Assembly: GCF_021650975.2 (NCBI RefSeq)
Contig: NZ_CP091285.1
Location: 4,526,001 to 4,590,000, forward strand
DNA length: 64,000 nt
Direction: 5' to 3'
Origin: Flavobacterium jumunjinense
Lineage (GTDB): Bacteria; Bacteroidota; Bacteroidia; Flavobacteriales; Flavobacteriaceae
The number at the start of each line of letters is the position of its first letter. The first letter of the stretch is position 1. The translations under genes and the position numbers were made by a program. The notes below the pieces were generated by a model that made no database searches, had not been told where the DNA came from, and worked only from the letters and a program-made list of their open reading frames with translations. Positions 1 to 9,778 of this stretch are shown here, one piece after another.

Positions 1-246
1 TAGTTTCAACTTCTGCGAAGTTAATACAGCATAAGGATAGGTCTTATAAACTCTTCTCTTTAATATTAATAATTTTTTCCTTTCTAGGTCTGCTGCAGAA
101 ATACCTTCTTTAGAAACTACAATCTCTTTTAGCTCTATTGAATACAATAGTGAAGAATCTTGAGCTGTTATACTCAAAGTATCTTGCACTTGGCAATTTG
201 CAAGAAAAGTATATAGTAGAAATATAATGATTGTATATTTTTTCAT
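1..246 (-). CDS. DUF4294 family protein, C-terminal part cut by window edge
   Basis: An open frame starts at an ATG at 246 and runs off the window edge after 82 codons. It begins with a signal peptide (MKKYTIIIFLLYTFLANCQ). The segment 'SIELKEIVVSKEGIS' and the later 'RRVYKTYPYAV' resemble the start of the DUF4294 domain, a Flavobacteria-wide exported protein of unknown function. Genes of this family often sit beside an M42 aminopeptidase, and here the M42 gene is divergent, 166 bases away. The family call rests on recall of those motifs; the exported nature is read directly. Confidence 0.65.
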   Translation of the reverse strand, partial: MKKYTIIIFLLYTFLANCQVQDTLSITAQDSSLLYSIELKEIVVSKEGISAADLERKKLLILKRRVYKTYPYAVLTSQKLKL

Positions 247-412
247 CTATTTAGGTGTGTTTTTAAAGATCAACAAATTAATATAAATTTACGTTAGATT
301 TCTAATCAAAAGAAAAAAATGAGTAATTTACTAAAAAACCTACTCAAAAATAACTAAATTTTTAGATAACTCTTAAAGCAATTTTATAATTTAGCAAAAA
401 ATATACAATATA

Positions 413-1501
413 ATGAGTACAAAATCTATCTTAAAAGAAAGTTCTTTAACTTTTTTAGAAAACTATTTAAATAATTCTTCTCCTACTGGGTATGAAGCTG
501 AAGGGCAAAAATTGTGGATGAACTATTTAAAGCCTTATGTAGATACTTTTATTACTGACACTTATGGTACAGCTGTTGGTGTAATTAACCCAGACGCTCC
601 TTTTAAGGTTGTAATTGAAGGTCACTCTGACGAAATTGCTTGGTATGTTAACTACATCTCTGACGATGGTTTTATTTATGTGATTAGAAATGGTGGTAGT
701 GATCATATGATCGCTCCATCTAAGAGAGTACACATTCATACTAAAAAAGGAATAGTTAGAGGTGTTTTTGGATGGCCAGCGATTCACACAAGAAACAAAG
801 ACAAAGAGATAACAACTAGAATAGATAATATTTTTATTGATTGTGGATGTGAAACAAAAGAAGAAGTTGAGAAACTAGGAATTCATGTAGGTTGTGTTGT
901 TACTTATCCTGATGGTTTTGAAGTTTTAAATGAAAACAAATTTATTTGTCGTGCAATTGACAATAGAATGGGTGGCTTCATGATTGCTGAAGTTGCTCGT
1001 TTATTAAAAGAAAACAAGAAAGATCTTCCGTTTGGTTTATATGTAGTAAACTCTGTTCAAGAAGAAGTTGGTTTACGAGGTGCGGAAATGATTACTCAAA
1101 CTATTAAACCAAATGTTGCAATAGTTACTGATGTTTGTCATGATACAAACACTCCAATGATTGACAAAAAAATTGAGGGTGATTTAAAAATGGGGAAAGG
1201 TCCTGTTATTGCTTATGCTCCTGCAACCCAAAATAATCTTCGTGAATTAATTGTTGATACAGCTGAAACAAACAAAATTCCATTTCAAAGACATGCTTCA
1301 TCACGCGTGACTGGTACAGATACGGATGCATTTGCATATAGTAATGGTGGTGTTGCTTCCGCCTTGATTTCATTACCACTTCGTTATATGCATACTACCG
1401 TGGAAATGGTTCATAGAGATGATGTTGAAAATGTTATTAAATTGATTTATGAAACTTTATTAAAAATTGAAAATAACGAAACTTTTTCTTATTTTAAATA
1501 A
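413..1501 (+). CDS. M42 family metallopeptidase (glutamyl aminopeptidase / endoglucanase-type)
   Basis: A cytosolic di-metal aminopeptidase of 362 residues, the usual M42 length. The metal ligands expected for the family are visible: H71 in EGHSDE, D183 in AIDNRMGG, the general base and ligand pair E217/E218 in VQEEVGLRG, D240 in VTDVCHD, and H327 in RYMHTTVE. M42 enzymes are tetrahedral peptidases that trim N-terminal residues from short peptides; the exact specificity cannot be read from sequence. There is no signal peptide. The ATG at 413 is the first in frame. The histidine kinase gene follows within 5 bases, so the two are probably co-transcribed. Confidence 0.9.
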   Translation: MSTKSILKESSLTFLENYLNNSSPTGYEAEGQKLWMNYLKPYVDTFITDTYGTAVGVINPDAPFKVVIEGHSDEIAWYVNYISDDGFIYVIRNGGSDHMIAPSKRVHIHTKKGIVRGVFGWPAIHTRNKDKEITTRIDNIFIDCGCETKEEVEKLGIHVGCVVTYPDGFEVLNENKFICRAIDNRMGGFMIAEVARLLKENKKDLPFGLYVVNSVQEEVGLRGAEMITQTIKPNVAIVTDVCHDTNTPMIDKKIEGDLKMGKGPVIAYAPATQNNLRELIVDTAETNKIPFQRHASSRVTGTDTDAFAYSNGGVASALISLPLRYMHTTVEMVHRDDVENVIKLIYETLLKIENNETFSYFK

Positions 1502-1505
1502 ACCA

Positions 1506-3422
1506 ATGAATATTAAAACTTTTTCTATATTTTTTTTACTTTTTTCTCAATTTGTATTACCAAACGATACAATTGTAAAAACATTTAAGATTAAGAAAGA
1601 AATAGAAAAAGTTTTTTATTTTAGAAGTTTACATCAAGAAGATAAACTAAAATACATTTTATTATTTAAAGAAGAATTCTTTTTACTAAAAAATAAAAAT
1701 TCCACAAACAAAACTCAAGAAAAACCTTATACTTTTTGTTTAGGACTTATTGATCAGTTGGATCAAAATCATATTAAAGCAATTTCGAAATTCAATAAAT
1801 TATTAGAGAATAAGGATTATAAATTGTGCGACAAAGAACGCATGGATATTTATGTTGCCATGCAAGAATCTTATTTAAAACTGAATTTATATTCAAAAGT
1901 TTTTGATAGCAACAGACAAATCAATACTTTAATAGAAAAAGGTGTTGATTATCCACTTTGGAGTTATAATATACAAAGTCGTCTTTATCTACAACTTGAA
2001 AAAGTAGACAAAGCTATAATTCAATTAAAAAAGGAAATCAACTTATTGCAGCAAAACACAAAACGTGATTCTCTAATTATCCCGTCCGCATATAATGATT
2101 TAGGTTTTTTTTATTCGTTAATCAACAAAAATGACTCTGCATTAATTTATTACAACAAAGGACTTTATAAAGCTGAAAAAGGAAAAAAAAAAATTGATTC
2201 TATTAGTTATAGAAATTTTTTTTTAAATGTTAACGAAAATATTGCAAACATTTATTTAACTCAGAAAAAATACGATAAAGCAATAACCACACTAACTGCT
2301 TTAGATTCAAATTACTTTAACACGGTTAAAAAAAACAACACCTACATAGATTACAAAGTTATTTTAGCGAAAGCTTATCTTGGTAAAAAAGATTTTTCAA
2401 AGTCTAAATCTATAATTATGCATTTAGACTCTTTAAATAAAAACTCAAAAATACAAACTTTACAGTTACTTAATCTAAAACATCAATTCGCTCAAGAAAC
2501 AAATAATTACAAAGAAGCCTACAAATTACTACTCATTATAAAAAAAAATAATGATTCAATTTCCAACATACAAAAAAAAAAATTACTCCAAAGTTCCGAA
2601 TTAAACTTTTCTATAGAAGAAAATGAACGATCAATTATTAAAAAAAACAAAGCAATTAAAGAAAAAGAGGACATCATATTTACCATTATTATTACAGGTC
2701 TTTTACTATTACTAATTATAAGCTTTATTTTCATCTCAAACAACCAAAGAAAACGAGTTGAGATTGAAAGAATGAGCAATTCCATTTTAAAAAAAAATAA
2801 AGAAATTGAAGAATCACTTATAGAAAAAGAATTACTTTTAAAAGAAATTCATCATCGTGTAAAGAATAATTTGCAAATAATTTCAGGAATATTAGAGCTT
2901 CAAAATTACACAATAAAAGATCCTAAAATTAAAACCATTTTAAGTGAAGGACAAAATAGGATTCAATCTATTGCATTACTTCATAAAACAATCTATCAAA
3001 ACAAAAATTTTAAAGCTGTTAATTTTTCACACTATATATCTGAATTTATTACCTACAGCAAACAAGTGAACTCATCTGAAAAAAAGATTGATATAACAGT
3101 AAATATAACAAATTTTCAACTTGAGATTGATACCGCTATTCCACTAAGTCTAATTTTAAACGAAATTATTAACAACGCATACAAACATGCATTCACAAAT
3201 ACTAAAGCTGGAAAAATTGATATTAGTTTAGAAAAAAAACAAACGGAGTACAAAGTAACAGTTCAAGACAATGGAATTGGATTTCCTGATAATTTTGATA
3301 CAAAAAATGTAAAATCATTTGGTTTTGAATTAATTAATGGACTTATTAAACAAATAAATGGTAATCTATATACCTCTAATAGAAATGGTGCTTTACTAAC
3401 TATTATTTTTAAAACGAATTAA
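1506..3422 (+). CDS. TPR-containing membrane sensor histidine kinase (HisKA_2 type)
   Basis: A 638-residue sensor kinase. I chose the ATG at 1506 because it opens a clear signal peptide (MNIKTFSIFFLLFSQFVLP); an ATG at 1467 would overlap the M42 gene and push the signal inward. Order of parts: signal peptide; helical TPR-like repeats to about residue 365; a short coiled segment; one membrane span near residues 390-411; a dimerisation/phosphoacceptor helix with EIHHRVKNNLQIISG (HisKA_2 family, phospho-His at about 449/450); and an HATPase domain with N box NEIINNAYKHAF and G box DNGIGFPDNF. The response regulator starts one base after its stop, so the pair forms a two-component system. The signal sensed is unknown. 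Confidence 0.88.
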   Translation: MNIKTFSIFFLLFSQFVLPNDTIVKTFKIKKEIEKVFYFRSLHQEDKLKYILLFKEEFFLLKNKNSTNKTQEKPYTFCLGLIDQLDQNHIKAISKFNKLLENKDYKLCDKERMDIYVAMQESYLKLNLYSKVFDSNRQINTLIEKGVDYPLWSYNIQSRLYLQLEKVDKAIIQLKKEINLLQQNTKRDSLIIPSAYNDLGFFYSLINKNDSALIYYNKGLYKAEKGKKKIDSISYRNFFLNVNENIANIYLTQKKYDKAITTLTALDSNYFNTVKKNNTYIDYKVILAKAYLGKKDFSKSKSIIMHLDSLNKNSKIQTLQLLNLKHQFAQETNNYKEAYKLLLIIKKNNDSISNIQKKKLLQSSELNFSIEENERSIIKKNKAIKEKEDIIFTIIITGLLLLLIISFIFISNNQRKRVEIERMSNSILKKNKEIEESLIEKELLLKEIHHRVKNNLQIISGILELQNYTIKDPKIKTILSEGQNRIQSIALLHKTIYQNKNFKAVNFSHYISEFITYSKQVNSSEKKIDITVNITNFQLEIDTAIPLSLILNEIINNAYKHAFTNTKAGKIDISLEKKQTEYKVTVQDNGIGFPDNFDTKNVKSFGFELINGLIKQINGNLYTSNRNGALLTIIFKTN

Positions 3423-3423
3423 A

Positions 3424-4125
3424 ATGGAAAAATCTCTACAAATTTTAGTTATAGAAGACGAATTTATTACACAAAAGACAATAATTAATCAGTTAACTGA
3501 AATTGGCTACAGAATTTCTGGCACTGCAATGAGTTCTGATGAAGCTATTGAAATATTAGAAAATGAAATTGTGAATTTTGCTATTTTAGATATCAATATA
3601 AAAGGAAAAAAAAATGGAATTTGGCTTGCTAATTACATTAAAGAAAATTATTCTATTCCATATATATATCTAACTGCTTATTCTGATGATGATACTATTA
3701 CTAAAGCGTTAAAAACTGACCCATACGCTTATTTGGTTAAACCTTTTCAAAAAACAGACTTGTTAACTTCAATTGAAATTAGTGTTCAAATTTTTAATAA
3801 GATCAATCAACAAATTAAAGAAAATTTTTTAATTATTAAGCATTTAGAAGTATATAAAAAAATTAATTTAAATAGCATTCGATTTATTGAAAGTGATAAA
3901 AACTATTTAATTCTAAACTCAAGTGATACCAACTATCGATATAGAGCAACAATAACCGAATTCACAAAACAACTACCTCATTGTTTTATTCAAACACATA
4001 AAGGTTTTATTGTAAACATTAATTTTATAACAGCATTTTCAAATACATTAATTGAAATTGAAAACAACAAAATACCAATTTCTAAAACTCACAAAGACAA
4101 TGTTTTAAGGATTTTAACACAATAA
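3424..4125 (+). CDS. LytTR family response regulator
   Basis: A 233-residue DNA-binding response regulator. The receiver domain (1-120) has acidic residues E11/D12, phospho-acceptor D56 in FAILDINI, T84 and K106 in LVKPF. A LytTR DNA-binding domain follows (about 140-233), with IRFIESDKNY and FIQTHKGFIVNI typical of that fold. It is translationally tied to the TPR kinase just upstream (one-base gap) and is very likely its cognate partner. The next gene downstream encodes a secreted protein and is a possible target, but nothing in the sequence proves that. Confidence 0.88.
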   Translation: MEKSLQILVIEDEFITQKTIINQLTEIGYRISGTAMSSDEAIEILENEIVNFAILDINIKGKKNGIWLANYIKENYSIPYIYLTAYSDDDTITKALKTDPYAYLVKPFQKTDLLTSIEISVQIFNKINQQIKENFLIIKHLEVYKKINLNSIRFIESDKNYLILNSSDTNYRYRATITEFTKQLPHCFIQTHKGFIVNINFITAFSNTLIEIENNKIPISKTHKDNVLRILTQ

Positions 4126-4221
4126 ACATATTCTTCCCAAAAAAACATATTTTATCCCAATAATTTTTATTTTTTAAATTATAAATCAATTTTTGTTAAA
4201 TAATTTAATAAAAAAATAAAA

Positions 4222-5562
4222 ATGAAATTATTTTTACTACTATTCGTTTTTCCCTTATTCTTAAATGCTCAAGTAGGAATAAACACAACAAATCCAGACA
4301 ATAGTTCAATGCTTGATATTACTGCAACTGATAAAGGTTTATTAATTCCAAGAGTATCGATTCCGAATCTGAATGTTGCGGCACCAATTACAAATCCAGC
4401 CACAAGTTTATTAATTTTCAACACTAATACAATAACTGGAGTCGGTTTTTATTATTGGGACGGATCAAAATGGACGCAATTAATTGACGGAACAAATCAT
4501 TGGTCTAAAATTGGAAATGATATTTACAATAATAATACTGCAAATGTTGGCATAGGAACAACTACCCCAACCACGAAATTTCATATCGAAAAAATCGGTA
4601 CTCCTTCATCATTACTTAATCAAAACTTTGAGACCAATACAATTTCACCACTAACAACAAGTGGGAGTACTAACTGGATAACGCAAACATCTGTAAAACA
4701 TACAGGAACTTATGCAGCAAAATCAGGAGCAATTGGTGATAGCCAAAGTACAGCGATTTCATATACAGTTGTAGCTCCTTCAGAAGGAGCTACTCTAAAT
4801 TTTTTTTACAATGTAAGTAGTGAAAGTGGTTTTGATTATTTACGTTTCTACATTGATGGTGTACAACAAAATCAGTGGTCTGGCGAGATTGGATGGACAC
4901 AACAAACTTATTTTTTAGCTGGAGGCTCGAGAACATTACGTTGGGAATACAGTAAAGATTCTTCATCAAGTGCAGGTAGTGATGCTGCATATATTGATAA
5001 TTTAACAATAACAACTATTGCACCAGCCGCTATGCGTATTGTTGATGGGAATCAATCTTTAGGCAAAGTATTAACTTCTGATGCAAATGGAAATGCTTCA
5101 TGGCAATCTATAACAAATAGCAGTATTTCTGATATTCCACTTATAGCGTCAGTAAATGGATTAAGTATTCCTATATGCAATAATGTAAGTGTTGGAACAA
5201 CGGGTAGTTTTCCAGTTACTATTAAAGGCGTACCAACAACGGTAAATTGGGAAATTTTGGCAAAGCAACAAAAAAGTGGATCACAATTAGTGAGTGGAAA
5301 TCAACTTGCTAAAGCAGAAGTTCTAGCAGAAAGACTTCAAGTACGTTATGATTTTAGTCCGCAACTCCCATTTAGTCCAAATGGATTTATTTTTAGTGCG
5401 AATAATAATACTGGAGTTTCAGATGTATTTGCTTTAAATTATGCTAACAAATCCCAATCTTCTGTAACAATAAATATTGCAAGAGTAGAGAAATTTGCTG
5501 AACAATCAGGAGCCAATTGTTGGCAAGGCCAATTCTATTTTGATGTTTTCATAACAAATTAA
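4222..5562 (+). CDS. Secreted surface protein with fibre-like N-terminus and a jelly-roll-like module
   Basis: 446 residues with a signal peptide (MKLFLLLFVFPLFLNAQ) followed directly by VGINTTNP, a start shared with the 5961 gene and common in flavobacterial exported proteins. A second tail-fibre-like motif (VGIGTTTPTTKFHIEK) lies near residue 113. Residues of about 130-265 look like a beta-sandwich module (NQNFET ... AAYIDNLTI). No type A or type B T9SS sorting signal is visible at the C-terminus. Function unknown; a surface or matrix role is inferred from export and the beta-rich composition. Confidence 0.65.
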   Translation: MKLFLLLFVFPLFLNAQVGINTTNPDNSSMLDITATDKGLLIPRVSIPNLNVAAPITNPATSLLIFNTNTITGVGFYYWDGSKWTQLIDGTNHWSKIGNDIYNNNTANVGIGTTTPTTKFHIEKIGTPSSLLNQNFETNTISPLTTSGSTNWITQTSVKHTGTYAAKSGAIGDSQSTAISYTVVAPSEGATLNFFYNVSSESGFDYLRFYIDGVQQNQWSGEIGWTQQTYFLAGGSRTLRWEYSKDSSSSAGSDAAYIDNLTITTIAPAAMRIVDGNQSLGKVLTSDANGNASWQSITNSSISDIPLIASVNGLSIPICNNVSVGTTGSFPVTIKGVPTTVNWEILAKQQKSGSQLVSGNQLAKAEVLAERLQVRYDFSPQLPFSPNGFIFSANNNTGVSDVFALNYANKSQSSVTINIARVEKFAEQSGANCWQGQFYFDVFITN

Positions 5563-5653
5563 CATTTCTATTTCACATACAACACTTAAAAACAGTTATG
5601 ACTAAAATCTGAAATAAATACAAGATTATCTTATTTTAAATAATAAATAAAAT

Positions 5654-5683
5654 AAAAATGAAGCTTTTATGCTTCATTTTTTT
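5654..5683 (+). terminator. Intrinsic terminator after the 4222 gene
   Basis: The arms aaaaatgaagc and gcttcattttt (5654-5664 / 5671-5681) form a perfect hairpin with a TTTTAT loop, ending in a T-run. The remainder of the 400-base gap (5684-5960) is AT-rich, and I see nothing coding in it. Confidence 0.8.
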
Positions 5684-5960
5684 GTTTTACAACACTTTAA
5701 CTATTCTTAATTGATGTATTAAAAAATAAAATATTGCTTTATTTTTTATTTTTTTTTAGTTAAAAAAAATGGAATTATAGAAATTTTCATCATAAAAAAA
5801 CACGATTTAATGAACCTAAACGATTTTATACGCACTTTAATCGATTTCTTTATGAATTCTAATTTTTTAAGTCAAATTTTGTACTGCAAATCTCAATAAA
5901 CTGTTTTTTTTAACCTAAAATTCTGGAATTAAAAATAATTAATTTATTAAATTTCTAGAC

Positions 5961-6659
5961 ATGAATTCAAAAAGAATACTATTAATCTTAGTATTATTTC
6001 CATTTTTAATGAATGGACAAGTTGGTATTAATACCACATCTCCTACAAAAGAGTTAGACGTAAATGGAGACGTTAGAATACGAGGACTTTCTAACACAAC
6101 TGGAAGAACAACACCTGTTTCTGTTTTGCCTGACGGAACTTTGGTTACTGCTCTTACTGATAATACCGCGCCTGGAACAAAATTTGTTGGTTTTTTATCG
6201 TCTGATATTCCACTTAACACTGATTTTAACTTTAAAGAAATTATATTAGCTGTTGAACTTGTTGATGTTTCAAACGAATACAATACTTCTACTGGTAGAT
6301 ATTCGCCAATAATTGATGGCTATTATAAAATATCTATGGATTTTGATATTGGTGACTATACAAATTCTTCAAACGATTTAGATATTTTGATTGGTCTTTG
6401 GGATTTTACAACAAATAATTGGGTTTTGAGAAGAACTTTTAAACACAGAGACAACAATAATCCTACTCTTGGTTCGGGAAGAAATGAAAGTTATGGAATT
6501 ACAAATTACTTACAATTGATTCATGGACATTCTTATGGTTTTAGGATCTTTACAGACTATGAGGACAGCACAACAAGAAACGCGAAATTAAAATCGCAAA
6601 ATAGTGGTTCAACTGGTACTTCTGTTTCTACAAGTTTTTCAATTGAAAAAATACTTTAA
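5961..6659 (+). CDS. Secreted protein, N-terminally related to the 4222 product
   Basis: 232 residues: signal peptide (MNSKRILLILVLFPFLMNGQ), then VGINTTSPTKELDVNGDVRI, a collagen/tail-fibre-like beta motif found at the start of many flavobacterial surface proteins. The rest (about 75-232) is beta-rich with no domain I recognise. It shares the first 30 or so residues in pattern with the gene at 4222, so the two are likely paralogues or share an export/assembly module. It has its own upstream gap and terminator and is probably monocistronic. Confidence 0.6.
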   Translation: MNSKRILLILVLFPFLMNGQVGINTTSPTKELDVNGDVRIRGLSNTTGRTTPVSVLPDGTLVTALTDNTAPGTKFVGFLSSDIPLNTDFNFKEIILAVELVDVSNEYNTSTGRYSPIIDGYYKISMDFDIGDYTNSSNDLDILIGLWDFTTNNWVLRRTFKHRDNNNPTLGSGRNESYGITNYLQLIHGHSYGFRIFTDYEDSTTRNAKLKSQNSGSTGTSVSTSFSIEKIL

Positions 6660-6727
6660 TACAATAGTTTTGAGTTTTTAACAAAACATCAACTCAATTC
6701 ATACTTTTTATTTTCAAATTCTAGAGT

Positions 6728-6766
6728 AAAAGCTCCATATTTCAATATTTGATATGGAGCTTTTAT
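6728..6766 (+). terminator. Terminator after the 5961 gene
   Basis: A 13-bp inverted repeat aaaagctccatat / atatggagctttt with a short loop, followed by TATAATTT. It may act in both directions between convergent genes. Confidence 0.75.
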
Positions 6767-6776
6767 AATTTAATGC

Positions 6777-6807
6777 AAAAGGTTATGCGACAAGCACACA
6801 ACCTTTT
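6777..6807 (-). terminator. Probable terminator of the ankyrin gene
   Basis: The arms aaaaggtt (6777-6784) and aacctttt (6800-6807), with extra pairing inside (tgtgc/gcata on the minus strand), lie just past the stop of the 6836 gene. Confidence 0.55.
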
Positions 6808-6835
6808 AATCAATAATCTAACTATAAAACAAAAA

Positions 6836-7231
6836 CTATCTTTTTAATGCTTCTATAATTAAGTCTTTAGACTCTTCCGAACCACTACTTTTTGCATGAT
6901 CTAAGGCGTTAAAACCATTACTATCTGTAATTGTTAAATTTGCTCCTTTTTCGATTAACATTTTTACAATTTCAACTTTATTATATCTTGCCGCATACAT
7001 TAAAGGTGTCATTCCTCTATACGTTACTCCGTTCAAATCTACTCCATACTCTAAAATTCTTTCTACTAAATCAATATCTCCATTACTTATTGCTTTACAC
7101 AGTGGCGTAACGTCATCTTCAAAAAACACAATACTATTTTCATTCGCAAATTCATCTTGAACCGAAGCTGCATTTGTACTATTTGCTGATAAAATAAATG
7201 ATAAACCTAAAAAAACGATTGATTTTTTCAT
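6836..7231 (-). CDS. Exported ankyrin-repeat protein
   Basis: 131 residues. A signal peptide (MKKSIVFLGLSFILSANSTNA) is followed by three ankyrin-type repeats: TPLCKAISNGDIDLVERILE, a second with GMTPLMYAARYNKVEIVKML, and a third ending NGFNALDHAKSSGSEE. Ankyrin repeats mediate protein binding; the partner is unknown. The protein should be periplasmic. It lies downstream of purC but beyond that gene's terminator, so it is probably transcribed on its own. Confidence 0.8.
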   Translation of the reverse strand: MKKSIVFLGLSFILSANSTNAASVQDEFANENSIVFFEDDVTPLCKAISNGDIDLVERILEYGVDLNGVTYRGMTPLMYAARYNKVEIVKMLIEKGANLTITDSNGFNALDHAKSSGSEESKDLIIEALKR

Positions 7232-7276
7232 AATGAATAATTTGTTTGTAATTATCTTTTTTATTCACTACAAAGA

Positions 7277-7302
7277 ACAAAAAAACCACGCAGAGCGTGG
7301 TT
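7277..7302 (-). terminator. Terminator of purC
   Basis: On the minus strand aaccacgc TCT gcgtggtt is followed by TTTTTTGTTC: an 8-bp stem with a 3-base loop and a T-run. Confidence 0.85.
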
Positions 7303-7327
7303 ATGGTAGCATTAAACTAATGTTATG

Positions 7328-8278
7328 TTACTTCTTACTTAAAAAACTTAAAACATTATCTTCAATTCTTTTATTTATATTAGAGATATCTGCCTTAACA
7401 AATTCTTCTCCTAATATGTTCTCAAACAATTCAATATATCTTTCTGATACTGAATTGATATATTCTTCTGTCATTTCCGGAATCTGTTGACCTTCTTTTC
7501 CTTGAAATCCATTTTTAATTAACCATTGTCTAACAAATTCTTTAGAAAGTTGTTTTTGACCTTCACCTTTATCTTGACGCTCTTGATATCCATCAGCATA
7601 AAAATAACGTGAAGAATCTGGCGTATGAATTTCATCGATTAAAACAATCTTACCTTCTTTTGTTTTTCCGAATTCATATTTAGTATCTACTAATATTAAT
7701 CCTCTTTCTGCTGCAATTTCAGAACCTCTTTGATATAAAGCTCTTGTATATTTTTCTAAAACTAAATAATCTTCTTCTGAAACAATTCCTTTTGACAATA
7801 TATCTTCACGGGAAATATCTTCATCATGTTCACCATTATCTGCTTTCGTAGAAGGTGTTATTATTGGTGTTGGAAATTTATCATTTTCTTTTAAGCCATC
7901 TGGAAGTGCAACTCCACATAATATTCTTTTACCTAAAGCATATTCTCTTGCTGCATGTCCTGCTAAATAACCTCTTATAACCATCTCTACTTTGAATGGT
8001 TCACACAAATGTCCGACAGCTACATTAGGGTCTGGTGTAGCTAACAACCAATTTGGCACAATATCTTGCGTTAGCTCCATAAACTTGGTTGCTATTTGAT
8101 TTAGAATTTGTCCTTTATATGGAATTCCCTTTGGCATTACTACATCAAAAGCTGAAAGTCTATCGGTAGCAATCATAACAAGAAGTTCATCGTTTATGTT
8201 ATAAACTTCTCTTACTTTACCGTTATAAACTGATTTTTGACCAGGAAAGTTAAACTTGGTCGATGTTATTGTACTCAT
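7328..8278 (-). CDS. purC: Phosphoribosylaminoimidazole-succinocarboxamide synthase (SAICAR synthetase)
   Basis: Purine biosynthesis: joins CAIR and aspartate with ATP to form SAICAR. 316 residues from the ATG at 8278; a longer frame from an upstream start adds 18 residues that do not fit the family. Visible family features: [10 protein letters not shown] near the start, [45 protein letters not shown] and the metal/nucleotide site [12 protein letters not shown]. It is slightly longer than the 240-residue bacterial form and resembles the long form usual in Bacteroidetes. A strong terminator follows. Confidence 0.95.
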   Translation of the reverse strand: MSTITSTKFNFPGQKSVYNGKVREVYNINDELLVMIATDRLSAFDVVMPKGIPYKGQILNQIATKFMELTQDIVPNWLLATPDPNVAVGHLCEPFKVEMVIRGYLAGHAAREYALGKRILCGVALPDGLKENDKFPTPIITPSTKADNGEHDEDISREDILSKGIVSEEDYLVLEKYTRALYQRGSEIAAERGLILVDTKYEFGKTKEGKIVLIDEIHTPDSSRYFYADGYQERQDKGEGQKQLSKEFVRQWLIKNGFQGKEGQQIPEMTEEYINSVSERYIELFENILGEEFVKADISNINKRIEDNVLSFLSKK

Positions 8279-8356
8279 TAATTGTTGTGTTGTTGTTTTT
8301 GCAAAAATAAGTCGTTTATTAGACATAAACAATGGAAAAAATCAAGTTTTAAATTT

Positions 8357-8812
8357 TTAGATATAACCTAACTTTTTCAGTATCGTAATTCCTTTTTCTT
8401 CTATATTTTCTAGACGTTCGAAATCTTCTTTCCCTTCTTTATTTTTAAAATAAATTTTCAAACTTTTAAACGAGTAATCCATTTTATCAATTTTTGAAAG
8501 TGGAATTTTATACTGTGAACCTGATCCTACTTTTATATAATTAAAAGAAGATACAATTAACAGAATTATAGCTGTTGTTAATAGGATTTTATTATCTGCT
8601 CTATAAATATTAATAAACAATAGCAATGAAAACGAAACTAACATGGCGTAAAAACTATATGTCTTTACTTTTTTTATAGTATTTTGACTCTTTGATTTAA
8701 ATGACTTCTCTTCTATTAAGTCGATTTCAGACCAATTTCCTGTTTTTGTTAGGAATAAATCGGTTTCATTTATATTTATGAATCCTTTTTCATATTTAAA
8801 AAACTGTTTCAT
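8357..8812 (-). CDS. Small membrane protein of unknown function
   Basis: 151 residues with two adjacent membrane spans (about 53-70 and 76-92), flanked by soluble N- and C-terminal parts. The C-terminal half (KIPLSKIDKMDYSFKSLKIYFK) has the alternating pattern of a bacterial PH-like beta domain, but I cannot name a family. It sits 19 bases after the SDR gene on the same strand, suggesting co-transcription. Confidence 0.6.
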   Translation of the reverse strand: MKQFFKYEKGFININETDLFLTKTGNWSEIDLIEEKSFKSKSQNTIKKVKTYSFYAMLVSFSLLLFINIYRADNKILLTTAIILLIVSSFNYIKVGSGSQYKIPLSKIDKMDYSFKSLKIYFKNKEGKEDFERLENIEEKGITILKKLGYI

Positions 8813-8831
8813 GCCTCTTTATAATTAAAAT

Positions 8832-9650
8832 CTATTTTTTAAGAACCATTTTCTTAATTACACTATTAAATAATCTATAACCTAAAATTCGTCTTAGGTA
8901 TTTCATGAAATTAGCATCAAAGCCAATCGTATATTTTCTATATCGTTTTGATGGGTTTTCTGCAATATCAAATAATTTATTAATAATTGTACTCGTTAAG
9001 TTTTTGTTCTTATCTGTTTTTTTATTTAATATCTCATTTATTGCATCCATCATTGCATTATAGGATGGAATATTACAATCTCCGCACTTAGCTACATTTT
9101 TCTGAAAATCGGTTGGTGCATTTCCGAATTGAACCGTACAAACACTCACATTAAATTCTAATAATTCATAGGACATACATTCTGAAAAGCTTTCTACTGC
9201 TTGTTTTGTAGAGTGATAAAAATTTCCCAAAGGCAAGTTTACTAAGCCCGCAATAGACGTGATATTTATAAATTGTCCGAAATTTTGTTCTCTAAACACA
9301 GGAATAAATGCTCTACAAATTTTCACAACACCGAGCCAGTTCACATTAACAATGGTGTCTATTTTAGAATCTTCTGAAAGTTCAACAAAGCTTCTATAGC
9401 CTAAACCTGCATTATTTATAACAACATCGATTGTTTTAAAATCTTTTAAAATCTCATTTTTTGCTTTTTCTATATTTTCTGATGAAGTTACGTCTAACAA
9501 GTAACATTTCACGTTAGGATATCCTTTTAATTCTTCCGCTAAATCTAAATCGATCATTGTGGCAATTACATTCCAACCGTTATCTGCAAAATGTTTCGTT
9601 GTTAATTTTCCTAATCCTCCGGATGCTCCAGTTATTAATACAGTTTTCAA
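8832..9650 (-). CDS. Short-chain dehydrogenase/reductase (SDR), TTG start
   Basis: 272 residues. Classical SDR features: the nucleotide-binding glycine motif TGASGGLG (7-14), NNAG (79-82), catalytic S around 132 (ITSIAG) and Y145-x3-K149 (YHSTK). The substrate is not predictable. The start must be a TTG at 9650-9648: it lies six codons before the glycine motif, and an in-frame stop (TAG) lies upstream with no ATG between. A TAGCTTTG box (minus strand, 9710-9703) about 50 bases upstream may be the -7 element. The extended C-terminus (RKYTIGFDANFMKYLRRILG) resembles SDRs acting on lipids or retinoid-like substrates, which is only a hint. Confidence 0.85.
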   Translation of the reverse strand: MKTVLITGASGGLGKLTTKHFADNGWNVIATMIDLDLAEELKGYPNVKCYLLDVTSSENIEKAKNEILKDFKTIDVVINNAGLGYRSFVELSEDSKIDTIVNVNWLGVVKICRAFIPVFREQNFGQFINITSIAGLVNLPLGNFYHSTKQAVESFSECMSYELLEFNVSVCTVQFGNAPTDFQKNVAKCGDCNIPSYNAMMDAINEILNKKTDKNKNLTSTIINKLFDIAENPSKRYRKYTIGFDANFMKYLRRILGYRLFNSVIKKMVLKK

Positions 9651-9721
9651 TGTTATTATAGCTTTTAATTTCTACAAATAAAGCTTTTTTAGTCGTAACT
9701 AGCAAAGCTAACTTAAAAAAA

Positions 9722-9757
9722 CAAAAAAAGGATACTGAGAAAAACACAATATCCTTT
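9722..9757 (-). terminator. Terminator of the alpha-amylase gene
   Basis: Minus strand aaaggata ... tatccttt with a 15-base loop, followed by TTTTGTTT. Confidence 0.75.
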
Positions 9758-9778
9758 AATAAAAACTAATTCACTCAA

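Noticed and set aside
1467..1505. Upstream ATG for the histidine kinase
   Set aside because: It overlaps the M42 gene and would bury the signal peptide.
7233..7490. Plus-strand 85-codon frame across the purC terminator and 3' end
   Set aside because: Antisense to purC, without motifs, and spans its terminator hairpin.
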